In this document: positions 43,004-52,195 of the stretch, piece by piece | Numbering within the stretch: the first letter of the stretch is position 1 | How the letters are laid out: every line of letters begins with the position of its first letter | Assembly (NCBI RefSeq): GCF_900177615.1 | Contig: NZ_FXAP01000002.1 | Span: forward strand, 558,001-622,000 | Direction of reading: 5' to 3' | DNA from: Plantibacter flavus | GTDB lineage: Bacteria > Actinomycetota > Actinomycetes > Actinomycetales > Microbacteriaceae | Length of the DNA: 64,000 nucleotides | The notes under the pieces: generated by a model | The model's database searches: none | What the model was told of the DNA's origin: nothing | What the model saw: the letters and a program-made list of their open reading frames with translations, nothing else | Position numbers and translations under genes: made by a program

Positions 43004-44002
43004 ATGAGCGCCCGCACTCTTCGCGCGTCACAGCACAACATTCCTCAGTCACGCACTGAGCCGTCCAGCTCTCCGGCGCACGCCCCGGCCGAGCTGCCGG
43101 CGCCGTCATCGTGGGAGTCAGCGCTGCCCCCCAGTGAGCACCCCGACACGGTTCCGCCAGAGCTGCAGTCAGCATTGGAGAAGTTCCGGCTGGCCGGCAT
43201 GCTCGGGGAGGGCACGCGTGTGCGACTGTTCAGGCCGATCCGTGGACCCCGTCGACTTCGGCTGCCGCAACGGTCTCCGGGTGACGTCGGGGTGAGGGTC
43301 TTACTTTCCCGCGACGGGCGCACAGGCTACGCTCGCCGCCTCAACCAGGTCAGCCTGGCCGACCTGGTGCACAGCCACCCGATGCGCGACTTTTCCAGAC
43401 GCCGGGCACAGAGTAACAAGCCGGTCGCGTTCTTTAGCCGGACCGTCGGTGACATGATCGCTTGCGAATCCCAACACGAGCGCCGCTTCGCGCTGATCGC
43501 CGACTGGCATCCGAGCGTGGCGTTCATCGCCGCGCAACCATTCACCATCGACTTCCCCGCCGGCAACGACATTGACAGCCACACACCGGACTTCGCGCTC
43601 ATCACCACCAGCGGAACCGTGGTCGTCGTGGATGTGAAGTGGCCATCCCACGCCGTCGACCCCGACACGGTCCGTCGCCACGAGCTGATCGAGCGCACCC
43701 TCGCGCGTGCGGGAATGCAGCACGCAGTGTGGACCGGCGCCCCCATGTCGCTCACGCAGAACCTCGCCAACTTCGCGGCCGCCCGGGTACCGGAACACAA
43801 GATGCGTGAGCTGGAACCAAAGCTCCTCGCCGCCCACCGGCCCGGACGCACCGTCTCCCAGGTGCTGGAGGACGCCGCTGACACCTGTCAGGTGCCCTGG
43901 CTGGAAGGACTCGTCGTGGTGCGCCGGATGCTTTGGGACCACCGCCTCACCGTCGACATGGCGGTCCCCTTCACGGTCGATTCCGAACTGTTCCGATCGT
44001 GA
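43004..44002 (+). CDS. tnsA: TnsA-like transposon endonuclease
   Basis: A 332-residue protein that in Tn7 nicks the 5' ends of the transposon, enabling cut-and-paste. The restriction-endonuclease-like core shows E155 in ACESQHERRF, D196 in THTPDFALI-type context and K212 in VDVKWP, matching the E...D...VK catalytic set of TnsA. The Pro/Ser-rich N-terminus (about 60 residues) is not conserved. ATG 43004 follows AAAGG. The stop overlaps the tnsB start (GTGA). Confidence 0.87.
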   Translation: MSARTLRASQHNIPQSRTEPSSSPAHAPAELPAPSSWESALPPSEHPDTVPPELQSALEKFRLAGMLGEGTRVRLFRPIRGPRRLRLPQRSPGDVGVRVLLSRDGRTGYARRLNQVSLADLVHSHPMRDFSRRRAQSNKPVAFFSRTVGDMIACESQHERRFALIADWHPSVAFIAAQPFTIDFPAGNDIDSHTPDFALITTSGTVVVVDVKWPSHAVDPDTVRRHELIERTLARAGMQHAVWTGAPMSLTQNLANFAAARVPEHKMRELEPKLLAAHRPGRTVSQVLEDAADTCQVPWLEGLVVVRRMLWDHRLTVDMAVPFTVDSELFRS

Positions 44003-46164
44003 GCGACATTCGATGGATTCGGCCAGGGATCGAACTCGACTGGCACAGCACTCGCATGATCATCCAGCACGTCGGCGCCTATGTCGTCCTCACCCGGCTC
44101 GACGGCACCCAACCCACTGAAGTGCCCGTGACCGACATCGCACGCGCGCTGCGTGGCAACAAGGCACCCCAGGATCTCGCGCATCTGCATGACATCGAAG
44201 ACCGTCTCACGGAACGCTCCAAGGCGCGGCTGGATCACGACTCCGACCTGCTCCACATCATGCTCACCGGCCGGCGCGCACACCAACCCGACACGGATGC
44301 TCCCGCACCCAACCTCGATCCAGCCCGCGTCCCCGAAGGGCTTCGCCGGCGCAGACTCGCCAAACTGCTCGCGGAACAGACACGCGACCGCGGCTCAATG
44401 AAGGGATTCAACGTGCTCCACAAGAGCGAGATGCGAAGACTGCAGCGGATCATGAAGCGGTGGCGCGACGGACAGAACCTCCTCGACGGCAGGTACCGTA
44501 AACCCCGAGCCTGGCGAACCGATGATGAGGTCATGGACGCCCTGCTGAGCTTCATGAACGACCAAGCCGTGCGCTCGACGAAGTCCGACAGTGCACTCGT
44601 TCGGGCATTCCAGATCCACGCGACCACAGCCCACCCGACGTTGCAACTGCCCTCAACTGCAACCCTTCGTCGGAGGGTGCAGGAGCGGCGCGGCGCCTGG
44701 TCACACCTCGGGGCGACCGCGAAGAACCGCATCTCCCAGACCAACGTTCCGAAAGCCTCGGGAGTGACGCGCCTGGCGACCCGTCCCGGGGAGCTGGTGT
44801 TGTTCGACACCACGAAGTCGAATGTCTGGGTGAAAGACCCCAGAACCGGTCGCGTCGTCCGCCTCGATGTCACGCTCGCCATCGATCTCGCCACCCGATG
44901 TGTGGTGGGACTGGCTATCACGTACAACACGACGAAGTACGCGATCGGACTGTGCCTGGCCGATGTGCTGCGACCCAAGACCGCGGCCCTGGCATCCGAG
45001 TGGGCAGAGGATGAAACCTCCATCGCCGACCAACCGTTCATCGGCAGACCCGGCGCGTTCGTGTCGTTCCACTCGACCGCGTTCCACCCCGAGGGTGTCG
45101 TCGTCGACAACGGCAAACAGTATGTGTCCACGTACATGACGGCGCAGATGGCGCGGCTCGGGATCCACTACGAACCGCAACGCTCTTACAACCCGACCGA
45201 CAAGGCGCAAGTCGAGCGCGTGTTCCGCACGATCAAGGACATGTTCGAAGCACTAATGCCGGGCTTCACGGGCGGATCTGTCCACGAACGAGGCACCGCA
45301 CCAGAAGCCGAAGACCTGATGACACCAGGCGAATACGAACGACGGCTGCGCCAGTGCATCGACCTGTACAACCACCGCACACATGAGGGCCTGGTCCTGC
45401 CCGAGGACCCGTTCGTGCGGTTGAGCCCCTACGTGATGTTCAGCATCCTGGCCGAGAAGATCGGAGCTTTCGCAGACGTCGAGTACCAGTACGACTGGGT
45501 GCGGTTCCTTCCCTCGATCACGGCGAAGATCGAGCCGAGCCGAGTTCGCGTGCGACTGCTGAACTACAAGAGCCCGATCTTGCGAGAGCTCCAGGGCGAC
45601 CCGGTCGTGATGAAGACCGGAAACCTGCGGGTGTTCTACGACCCGTTCGACCTCCGCATCGCCTGGTGCTTTGACGCCGATGGCACGCTGCACCCGCTGC
45701 GGTGGCACTACTTGAACGAACACACTCCCCGGTTCGGGGAGATGCACACCACCCACGTCGTCGAGAAATACGCCGGCAAGAAGGTCAGCCGAAACGACGT
45801 CGAACGCATCCTGCTCGAGATCTTCGCAGGCAAACACGACCAGGGTATGCCGGAAGGGATCCGACACGACGAACTCGCCAACAACCTCATGCAAGCACGA
45901 ACGGACCGACTCACCGAATCCCAACGAGATGCAGCCCTCCAGGAAGAACCCGACGCAATACACGAACAGCGCCCGCCTGCGTCCGAACCTCGACCCCACG
46001 ATCGCGGCGTCGGCGACAGTGCCAACACGTATGAACCGCCGCCCGTCGAACCATTCGAGCCCGATGACACTTCCGAAGCGCAGGACGAGCAGGGCCCGCA
46101 GCGCTCCGCGCGACGTCCGCGAGGTCTGCGCCCGTGGTGGCACCGTGACCGGCCCGAATCGTGA
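43999..46164 (+). CDS. tnsB: TnsB-like DDE transposase
   Basis: A 721-residue strand-transfer transposase of the Tn7/Mu-type rve superfamily. The catalytic triad is D270 (VLFDTTKS), D370 (VVVDNGKQY) and E406 (QVERVFRTIK), a D...D-35-E spacing. N-terminal DNA-binding helices precede the core (ARRRRLAKLL-like segment and TLRRRVQER), a beta-barrel domain and an acidic, Pro-rich tail follow, the latter likely to contact TnsC. GTG 43999 overlaps the tnsA stop. Confidence 0.9.
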   Translation: MSDIRWIRPGIELDWHSTRMIIQHVGAYVVLTRLDGTQPTEVPVTDIARALRGNKAPQDLAHLHDIEDRLTERSKARLDHDSDLLHIMLTGRRAHQPDTDAPAPNLDPARVPEGLRRRRLAKLLAEQTRDRGSMKGFNVLHKSEMRRLQRIMKRWRDGQNLLDGRYRKPRAWRTDDEVMDALLSFMNDQAVRSTKSDSALVRAFQIHATTAHPTLQLPSTATLRRRVQERRGAWSHLGATAKNRISQTNVPKASGVTRLATRPGELVLFDTTKSNVWVKDPRTGRVVRLDVTLAIDLATRCVVGLAITYNTTKYAIGLCLADVLRPKTAALASEWAEDETSIADQPFIGRPGAFVSFHSTAFHPEGVVVDNGKQYVSTYMTAQMARLGIHYEPQRSYNPTDKAQVERVFRTIKDMFEALMPGFTGGSVHERGTAPEAEDLMTPGEYERRLRQCIDLYNHRTHEGLVLPEDPFVRLSPYVMFSILAEKIGAFADVEYQYDWVRFLPSITAKIEPSRVRVRLLNYKSPILRELQGDPVVMKTGNLRVFYDPFDLRIAWCFDADGTLHPLRWHYLNEHTPRFGEMHTTHVVEKYAGKKVSRNDVERILLEIFAGKHDQGMPEGIRHDELANNLMQARTDRLTESQRDAALQEEPDAIHEQRPPASEPRPHDRGVGDSANTYEPPPVEPFEPDDTSEAQDEQGPQRSARRPRGLRPWWHRDRPES

Positions 46165-47318
46165 ACGCCTCCCGGTTCTCTGTCACCCCAGACGACGACC
46201 CCAACGAGTTACTCACCGCCGAGGACCGCGCCTGGATCAGTGACGTGTACGCCGACGATGTCCTCGACCCTGGGCGCGTTACTCCCGCACAACTGGCGGC
46301 GATGAACGCTCGCGACCGAGAACGCTACCGGATGCAGCGCACCCGGTATCTGCGCATGGTGCCGTTGCTGGAGACCAGCGTCGTCAGGGACGTCATGGGC
46401 AAGCTGCGCCTCATCGCCAACTCCGCCATCCGCTCGGACCTGCACCAGCAAGACATCCCGATCCTGAACGGAGAGCCCGGTGTCGGGAAAACGATGATGC
46501 TGAAAACGCACGCGGCGGAGGAGATGATGCGCCTGGCGTTGCACCGCAGCATTGAACTCGAGGACGGCACCGCCAGGGCGCTCACCACGTTCCGGCCTGT
46601 CATCTACGCCCACCTGAAGAGCACCATGACCCGCTACGACGTCATCCGGCTGTTGTGTGATGAACTCGGCTGGCCCTCTGACCGGAACCCGCAACGTGCG
46701 TTCGAACGAGCCGTCGCGCAGTGCGGTGTCCAGCTGGTCATCATCGACGAGATTCAGCACGTCAACTTCGATGGCAAGACCGGGCGACATGTGCACAACA
46801 TCATTCGTTGGATGTCGAACTTCGGCCTCCGGGTCGTCCTCGGCGGCACCGACGCCGATGGGGTGCTGAGCGGGGTGGGGGCTCCTGCTGTTGAGGTCGC
46901 CGCACGAAACTCCCGCGGCCGTTGGATCCGTGTCGACGTCCCGAAGATGGAGATCGGAGGACGGCGGGAACTTACCGCTTGGGTTGACCTGATCTTCTCC
47001 TTCGAATCCAGGCTCCGGTTAACGCAGGCTCCGCTGGAGGAGGGCTGGCTGGCCGACAACTTCGCCGAGTACATGTGGGCCAGAACCCAGGGATACCTGA
47101 ATTCTCTCGTGTTGCTGATCAATCTTGCCGCCGCGACAGCCATCGAGACCGGTGCTGAGACCATCGATCGGAAGATCCTCGACAGCGTCGAACTGGAAGA
47201 CGAAGTCGAACGTCAACGCCCGCAACGCATGGCGAAGTTCGAAGCGGACAATCCTGCACCACGGCGTGCTGAAGGTGACGATGACGGGCCGGATCTGCAG
47301 GACCGTCAAGCATCGTGA
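46161..47318 (+). CDS. tnsC: TnsC-like AAA+ ATPase
   Basis: A 385-residue ATPase linking target recognition to the transposase. Walker A is GEPGVGKT (residues 104-111) and Walker B is VIIDEIQH (D196, E197). The sensor region has VVLGGTDADGVL. It is closer in size to TniB/TnsC of Tn7-like elements than to the 555-residue Tn7 TnsC. GTG 46161 overlaps the tnsB stop. Confidence 0.88.
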   Translation: MNASRFSVTPDDDPNELLTAEDRAWISDVYADDVLDPGRVTPAQLAAMNARDRERYRMQRTRYLRMVPLLETSVVRDVMGKLRLIANSAIRSDLHQQDIPILNGEPGVGKTMMLKTHAAEEMMRLALHRSIELEDGTARALTTFRPVIYAHLKSTMTRYDVIRLLCDELGWPSDRNPQRAFERAVAQCGVQLVIIDEIQHVNFDGKTGRHVHNIIRWMSNFGLRVVLGGTDADGVLSGVGAPAVEVAARNSRGRWIRVDVPKMEIGGRRELTAWVDLIFSFESRLRLTQAPLEEGWLADNFAEYMWARTQGYLNSLVLLINLAAATAIETGAETIDRKILDSVELEDEVERQRPQRMAKFEADNPAPRRAEGDDDGPDLQDRQAS

Positions 47319-49342
47319 CCGTCGTACTGGATACGCCGATGCGACTTGGTACGCCCGTGCGGCTGCTCGAGGGGGAATGGTTGCATAGCGCCATCAGCCG
47401 GTGGGCTCACTCGTTCCGTGTTTCGCGAGCGGCCATGTTCGACGCGTTCGGGTTGCAGAACCTGCTCGCAGCTGCGGTCACCAACATCGGAACCCAGTTG
47501 CACCCGGCGATCGCCGCGAATATCTCCTACGCCACCGGCATCGAGGAGGCGCGACTTCGTGCGGCGACGATGGAGGTGTTCGACGGCAGCCTGCTCGTGC
47601 TCCGCGATCGGAGGAAGGGACAGCCGGCAGCGGGGATATCGAAACGTGGACCGTGGTCATGGCAGGCCGGCACGAGGTACTGCCCCGACTGTCTGCGAGA
47701 CGAACCGGGAGTGTTCCGCAGCCTCTGGCGCAGCCCCTGGATATACGCGTGTGTCGCACACCGCCGCATCCTCCTCGATGCCTGCCCCACCTGCCAAGGG
47801 GAGGTCGTTGAGATGCGCGGACGGAACACTGATCTGTTCAACCCCTCCAGCTGCCGGGCCCACATCGGACTGCGCGGCGCAACGCGACGAACCTACTGTC
47901 GGGCGCCGCTCGAGGACACCTGGGAGCACCTGCGTCTTGCGCCAGGATCAGCGCCATTGGCTGCGCAAGAAGCGATCTTCGCTCACCTTCGAGCAGGCAC
48001 CGGCGAGCACATCGTCACGCTCCTCCAACCCGTCGCAACGGCGCTTCGCGGCGCCGGTGCATTCGATGACGTCAGCTCGTTGAGTGGCCTCGATGAGCAA
48101 GAACTGCGTGGTCTGTTCGACGAGGAGAAACACGTCGGCATCAGCGCGCCGAAGAATGCCTACGCGATGGCCGGGCTCATCGGCGCGGCATGGGCCCTCG
48201 TGAATATGGGCGAGTTCGTCAGTGCCCCGGTGGTTCGACGGACCACGTTCGCCCGGCCGCCCGCCCACGTGCCCAGGGGCGCCGGATATGGGCCGGGAAG
48301 CCCCACCGAGCTCCTCACCCGCTGGCCGGGTGCGTCGGATGAGCTCCGAGGGTGGGTGCTTCGCGCTCACGACCAGGACCTCACACTCACCCAGCGCATC
48401 CTCTGGGACACCGCCATCACCCCGGCAACCATGGACGCCCACCGAGCTCGGACCGTGTATTTCCAGACGCGGAGGGACCGCATCCCGGAACTGCTCTGGC
48501 CGGCCTGGTGCAGCCGCTTCGACCTTGGTGGCAACGTCGACGCCACGACACTGGCGCACGCGCTCACCATCGCTGTGCGCGCGGTCGGGTTGAACGATCA
48601 AGCACGCGACCACGAAGAGAGCAACCTCGCGGCCGTCCTGCGAGCGAACATGCTGGGCACGCCCGCGCAGACAACTGCGCTCCTCGCCGGCATCAGCGAG
48701 CTTGCGCGCACGATCGATGACGGTCCCAACCCCATCAACTATCGCCGCCGATTGGAACTGCCCACGGCGGAAATGTTGCCACGGACACACTGGGAGACGC
48801 TCGCCGACAGCGTCCACACCGACCCTGGCGGAGCACCGCGACTGCGGCACGCCCGCCGCTACCTGTGGCAGCGCCTCAGCGCGACGTCCTCGGACCAGTT
48901 GCCCGCAGAGCTGCAGCTCGGGTTCACCCACGATGACGTCGCCCAGTACACCGACTTCCGAACGCGGATGACGCTCGAACTCCAAGAAGAAATTGACCGA
49001 TACGGGCAAGCATTCCTCCAAGCGCACCAGATCTGGGAGCCCGTGACGGCAACCCCAGCAGTGAGCGCCCACCTCAACTGGCCAGGCACGGAAATCCTCG
49101 AACTCAACATCGAACTTCTGCACGCAATGTTGGACGACGGCATCCGCACCCACAGAACCTTCGCCCAGGCACTCGGCGTTTCGACCCGTCAGGTAGTTCG
49201 AGCAATCGATGCTTGTCCCCCATCGACAAGCAGAGCCGTCACCTCTGTGGAGTGGGAACAGCTACTCGTACCGGTCCCGCCCAACCCGCTTTCCTCGTTC
49301 TTCGTCAGCGAACCCGAATCAACGTGGAGCGAGCCATGCTGA
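47315..49342 (+). CDS. tniQ: TniQ/TnsD-like target-selection protein
   Basis: A 675-residue protein with the TniQ start pattern (RLLEGEWLHSAISRWAHSF) and two CxxC pairs at about residues 123/126 and 157/160 that form the zinc-binding region (RYCPDCL, ACPTCQ). The large size and long C-terminal region, which contains helix-turn-helix-like stretches, match TnsD-type proteins that bind a chromosomal attachment site rather than short TniQ partners of CRISPR effectors. No Cas gene is present. The likely target is the dnaB 3' end. Confidence 0.85.
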   Translation: MTVVLDTPMRLGTPVRLLEGEWLHSAISRWAHSFRVSRAAMFDAFGLQNLLAAAVTNIGTQLHPAIAANISYATGIEEARLRAATMEVFDGSLLVLRDRRKGQPAAGISKRGPWSWQAGTRYCPDCLRDEPGVFRSLWRSPWIYACVAHRRILLDACPTCQGEVVEMRGRNTDLFNPSSCRAHIGLRGATRRTYCRAPLEDTWEHLRLAPGSAPLAAQEAIFAHLRAGTGEHIVTLLQPVATALRGAGAFDDVSSLSGLDEQELRGLFDEEKHVGISAPKNAYAMAGLIGAAWALVNMGEFVSAPVVRRTTFARPPAHVPRGAGYGPGSPTELLTRWPGASDELRGWVLRAHDQDLTLTQRILWDTAITPATMDAHRARTVYFQTRRDRIPELLWPAWCSRFDLGGNVDATTLAHALTIAVRAVGLNDQARDHEESNLAAVLRANMLGTPAQTTALLAGISELARTIDDGPNPINYRRRLELPTAEMLPRTHWETLADSVHTDPGGAPRLRHARRYLWQRLSATSSDQLPAELQLGFTHDDVAQYTDFRTRMTLELQEEIDRYGQAFLQAHQIWEPVTATPAVSAHLNWPGTEILELNIELLHAMLDDGIRTHRTFAQALGVSTRQVVRAIDACPPSTSRAVTSVEWEQLLVPVPPNPLSSFFVSEPESTWSEPC

Positions 49343-49388
49343 ACCTCCCTGTCGTTCCCCGAGCCCATCGGCTGCCGCTGGTGCGATC

Positions 49389-49904
49389 ATGACCCGCGAA
49401 GCGGATCCAGGTGATGGTGCCCTGTCCGCGGTACAGATCGCGTTCCTCATCGAATCAGGTACGTTCACGGCCGAACGTCTCGCCGAGGTCTCAGAGAGGG
49501 TCGCTCGAGGTGACCTCGAAGCACGCGAGCGAAAGACCCGCCAGGACACGATCGACGCGTCGCTGAGCGCAAACGTGGTGGCCGAACGGCTCGGTCTCGA
49601 TATAGCCGAGCTGCGACGACTGCGCAGCACAGGCAACCTGTATGCCTTCCGCTCGCGGGGGCGGTGGCGATACCCGTGTTGGCAGTTCACCGACGACAGG
49701 CGGCAGCTGCTGCTGCCCCACCTGGCATTCCTGATCGCGTCGATTCCGGTCGACATGCACCCGGCGACGGTGCTCGGCTTCATGGAGACTCCGCAACGAA
49801 GCGCCCAGGTCGACGGCAGACGGGTGACGCCTGGTGAGTGGCTACTTCGCGGCGGGGACCCGCAGGTGCTGCGCGACATCTTCGAGGCATTCCTGATGAA
49901 CTAG
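49389..49904 (+). CDS. small HTH protein following tniQ, unknown
   Basis: A 171-residue protein. The middle (LSANVVAERLGLDIAELRRLRSTGNLYAF) looks like an excisionase/MerR-type helix-turn-helix, followed by RWRYPCWQF. The C-terminus (VTPGEWLLRGGDPQVLRDIFEAF) resembles the toxin-binding end of Xre/MbcA-type antitoxins, but no RES-type toxin adjoins. It starts 47 bases after tniQ in the same direction, so it may be a fifth transposition gene that regulates or modifies target choice. Confidence 0.55.
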   Translation: MTREADPGDGALSAVQIAFLIESGTFTAERLAEVSERVARGDLEARERKTRQDTIDASLSANVVAERLGLDIAELRRLRSTGNLYAFRSRGRWRYPCWQFTDDRRQLLLPHLAFLIASIPVDMHPATVLGFMETPQRSAQVDGRRVTPGEWLLRGGDPQVLRDIFEAFLMN

Positions 49905-50664
49905 CGACATTCGCCCACCAGTCTCGCGGGATCGAGGCGAAGTGGTCCGGCGCAGCGGATCTTGCGGAGCCGCTCGCTGCGAAGGCCGTCTGGGCCTCGC
50001 CCCAAGCGCGAGTGTTGAGGGCTGAGCGGGTGCGGTACTCGAGACTCGAATACCTGCGGTTGCGAGACTCGCGTTGGGTTGCCGGCACTTTGCTCGGGGA
50101 TTCTTGCGGCCAGAGACTCAAAATAGGCAGTGGACTCGTCGAATACTAGGAACCCTAGGTCGAAGCCGGGGCGCTGTGCTCGGTAAGCGCTGATCTTATG
50201 CGAATGCTTGACCACGACGGTTGCAAAGTGATCCACGTAGGCGCGGTAGTTGTGGTCCTGTTCCGTTGGTAGCCCGCTGTCAACCGCGGCCAGTAGCGAA
50301 GCGTTGGGAGTCATCTGCTCGAACCCTGCCTCGCGCAGTTCTCGGAGAATGGCCGCTTCGCGGGCACGCGTCGCATCCTTCCTACCGGGCCGCGGGTGGT
50401 CGTCAACGATCATCACCTCGAGGAGGAGACGATGGGTTAGGTCCTCGAAATCAGGACGTTCCCGCTGCACGAGTGTTTCTCCACGAAGTGAAGCAAGCGC
50501 GTGCGGTAACCGTCCGCAGCGATCGCGTGGTCCCACAGCCGCCAGTACATCGGCCCGTCCTTGACGGCATCGAACAGATCCGACCCCTCGATCACCACGA
50601 ATGAGCAAGAAGTGTCACGATGACGCGGCCAGTGGTTAAAGAGCCGACGATGGCTGATGTCCAT
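49901..50664 (-). pseudogene. frameshifted gene of unrecognised family
   Basis: Coding-like reverse-strand sequence is split between two frames. One frame runs from ATG 50664 through SFVVIEGSDLFDAVKDGP and YRTRLLHFVEK, then stops at 50437. A second frame takes over near 50475 with ETLVQRERPDFEDLTHRLL and continues through VMIVDDHPR, NYRAYVDHFATVVVKHSHK and LGFLVFDESTAYFESL to a stop at 49901; its last 60 residues look poorly conserved, suggesting another shift. A one-base frameshift near 50475 explains the split. No family is certain. It lies inside the proposed transposon end. Confidence 0.5.
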
Positions 50665-50670
50665 GGGCGG

Positions 50671-50697
50671 GGCGGCTTCCGAGCCGCCCTGTTTTCC
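50671..50697 (+). terminator. hairpin plus T-run near the right transposon end
   Basis: GGCGGCT and AGCCGCC are separated by TCCG and followed by CTGTTTTCC. It is a good intrinsic terminator for forward transcription, which would keep transposon transcripts from entering the flank. Confidence 0.55.
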
Positions 50698-50794
50698 TTC
50701 CCGCCGAGCCGCCCGCCTGTTGTGACACAAAGTCTCGCCCGGTTAGGTTGGGAGCATTCCTGGTCAAATCGATCAGATGGGGAGGAATACATAT

Positions 50795-51361
50795 ATGTCT
50801 ATCCGGAAGGCTTTCGGGGGGATTGCGGCGCTCTGTGTCGCATTGGTCATCACCGGCGCAGCGACAGCACCCGCGGGTGCCGCGGAGAACGACGGCACCG
50901 GCGACGGCGACGTCGTGCAGCTGGAGTTCAACGGCCAGACGGATTTCACGGACATGGGTCCGGTGCACATGGTCATCGACGCCGAGACCAACACCATCAC
51001 GAGCGTGACGCCGATCGAGGGTGTCTCGTATTCATCGCGGCAGGGTGAGGCGCGCTTCGTCGCCCCGAGCGAGGAATCCGCCGCTGATCCCGTCGCCGCA
51101 CGTGCGCCGTCAGTCGGCACGACCTGCTCGGGCGGCAACGTTGCCTGCTGGCGCGGTGTCAACCTCGCGGTGGACCGTTCATTCGTCGGCACCGGAACCG
51201 CGACGGGCAACTGGCCCGGCCGTGGCTCCTACTACTCGGGTGGATACTCCGGTTCGGTCTGCTACCTGAGTCCGGCGACCACGTGCAGCGGGACCGTCCC
51301 CGCGGGCAGCCTCATCTCGATCGCGGGTCCACTGACGGGGGTCAGGGTCACCCTGGGTTAA
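50795..51361 (+). CDS. small secreted protein, unknown
   Basis: A 188-residue exported protein. The signal peptide is clear (MSIRKAFGGIAALCVALVI, ending near PAGAAEND). The mature part is Gly/Ser/Tyr-rich with four cysteines (TTCSGGNVACWRG, SVCYLSPATTCSG) that may form two disulfides. No family recognised. GGGAGG nine bases upstream supports ATG 50795 over the in-frame ATG at 50777. A clear terminator follows. Confidence 0.65.
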   Translation: MSIRKAFGGIAALCVALVITGAATAPAGAAENDGTGDGDVVQLEFNGQTDFTDMGPVHMVIDAETNTITSVTPIEGVSYSSRQGEARFVAPSEESAADPVAARAPSVGTTCSGGNVACWRGVNLAVDRSFVGTGTATGNWPGRGSYYSGGYSGSVCYLSPATTCSGTVPAGSLISIAGPLTGVRVTLG

Positions 51362-51382
51362 CAGCTGCTGACCTGACACGGA

Positions 51383-51415
51383 GAAGGGGCCCGGACATAG
51401 TGTCCAGGCCCCTTC
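51383..51415 (+). terminator. intrinsic-type hairpin after the secreted protein gene
   Basis: GAAGGGGCCCGGACA and TGTCCAGGCCCCTTC enclose three bases, followed by a short TTC stretch. Strong stem 22 bases after the stop. Confidence 0.75.
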
Positions 51416-51713
51416 TTCACGTTCTGACAGTTGGCACCGGCGCCCCAAGCGCAGCGCTTGCACTCGGGTGTGCGAGCACGTGAGATGGGGACGAATCGTC
51501 TACGAACAGCCCGGGTGGACGCGCCGCTGAACTACACCGACTGGTCGTCTACGCGCAGAGACAGCTCCGTGGCGGACGGGCGGGTGATTGCTGAGAGCTT
51601 CACCTAGCTAGCGCTACGAGCGCTCACAGTCCCGATCCGTTGTTCAGACCAAAAGGCGGCGCAACGCGTCTGCCAGAGTTTTCGCTGTCGGTGCGTGCCT
51701 GTACGGTCGCGGC
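51416..51713. other. gap without a recognisable gene
   Basis: I see no convincing coding frame, repeat or RNA in this stretch. The last 40 bases probably hold the promoter and ribosome site of the next small gene. Confidence 0.4.
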
Positions 51714-52019
51714 ATGAATACCTCCGCTCGGAACACCGCGCACACACTCCTCGACTTCTACTCTGGATACACCGGGGCCGAGTCGGATGACGCCAGAACG
51801 CGTGCTTTCAACACATCGATGGAAAAGCTCAACCACGACGGGGCGATCAGCGCAGAACTGGGCGACCAGGACGAGCTGTCCTTGGACGTCTTGCCGCTGC
51901 TGCTTGCATCCTCAGTCAGCTACGAGTGGTTGTTCTCCCAGCTCACTGCTGCCACGGGCAAGGATGCAGCCGAGCTGAGCTTCGAACTGAGGGCTTTCAT
52001 CGACTCACTGCAGGACTGA
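51714..52019 (+). CDS. small hypothetical protein
   Basis: A 101-residue acidic, helical, cytoplasmic protein (LDFYSGYTGAESDDARTRAF, LSLDVLPLLLASSVSYEW, FELRAFIDSL). Its codon pattern is coding-like and it has an ATG, though no clear ribosome site. No family recognised. Confidence 0.5.
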   Translation: MNTSARNTAHTLLDFYSGYTGAESDDARTRAFNTSMEKLNHDGAISAELGDQDELSLDVLPLLLASSVSYEWLFSQLTAATGKDAAELSFELRAFIDSLQD

Positions 52020-52195
52020 TTCGTCATCCCACCGAGTTCGAACGGCGTTCAGCGGCGTAGCTCTCCGAGGTGCCGGGCAATCGCCCGCAACGTATGAACT
52101 GAGTTCTGGGCTGTCACAGCAGGATCGTCGCGCTTGCCCTGTGCAGTAGACCCGGCAGCCGGCATAGGAATGAGCTTGGCGTACTCCGAGAGGTC

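Larger units (their letters stand above)
41034..50727 (+). mobile_element. Tn7-like transposon inserted after dnaB (boundaries inferred)
   Basis: The core is TnsA-TnsB-TnsC-TniQ in that order with overlapping starts. Proposed ends are TGTCGC at 41034 and GTGACA ending at 50727, each flanked by CAAAG (41029-41033 and 50728-50732), a 5-bp duplication as expected for Tn7-type insertion. The dnaB-proximal end is 21 bases past the stop and tnsA lies on that side, the same polarity as Tn7 at glmS. The terminal repeats agree only over TGTC(G/A)C, and multiple TnsB sites are not obvious, so the limits are provisional. Other genes inside are two reverse genes before tnsA, a small gene after tniQ and a frameshifted gene. 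Confidence 0.5.

Noticed and set aside
47315-49342. CRISPR-associated transposon
   Set aside because: No Cas gene or CRISPR array is found, and the TniQ protein is the long TnsD-like kind.
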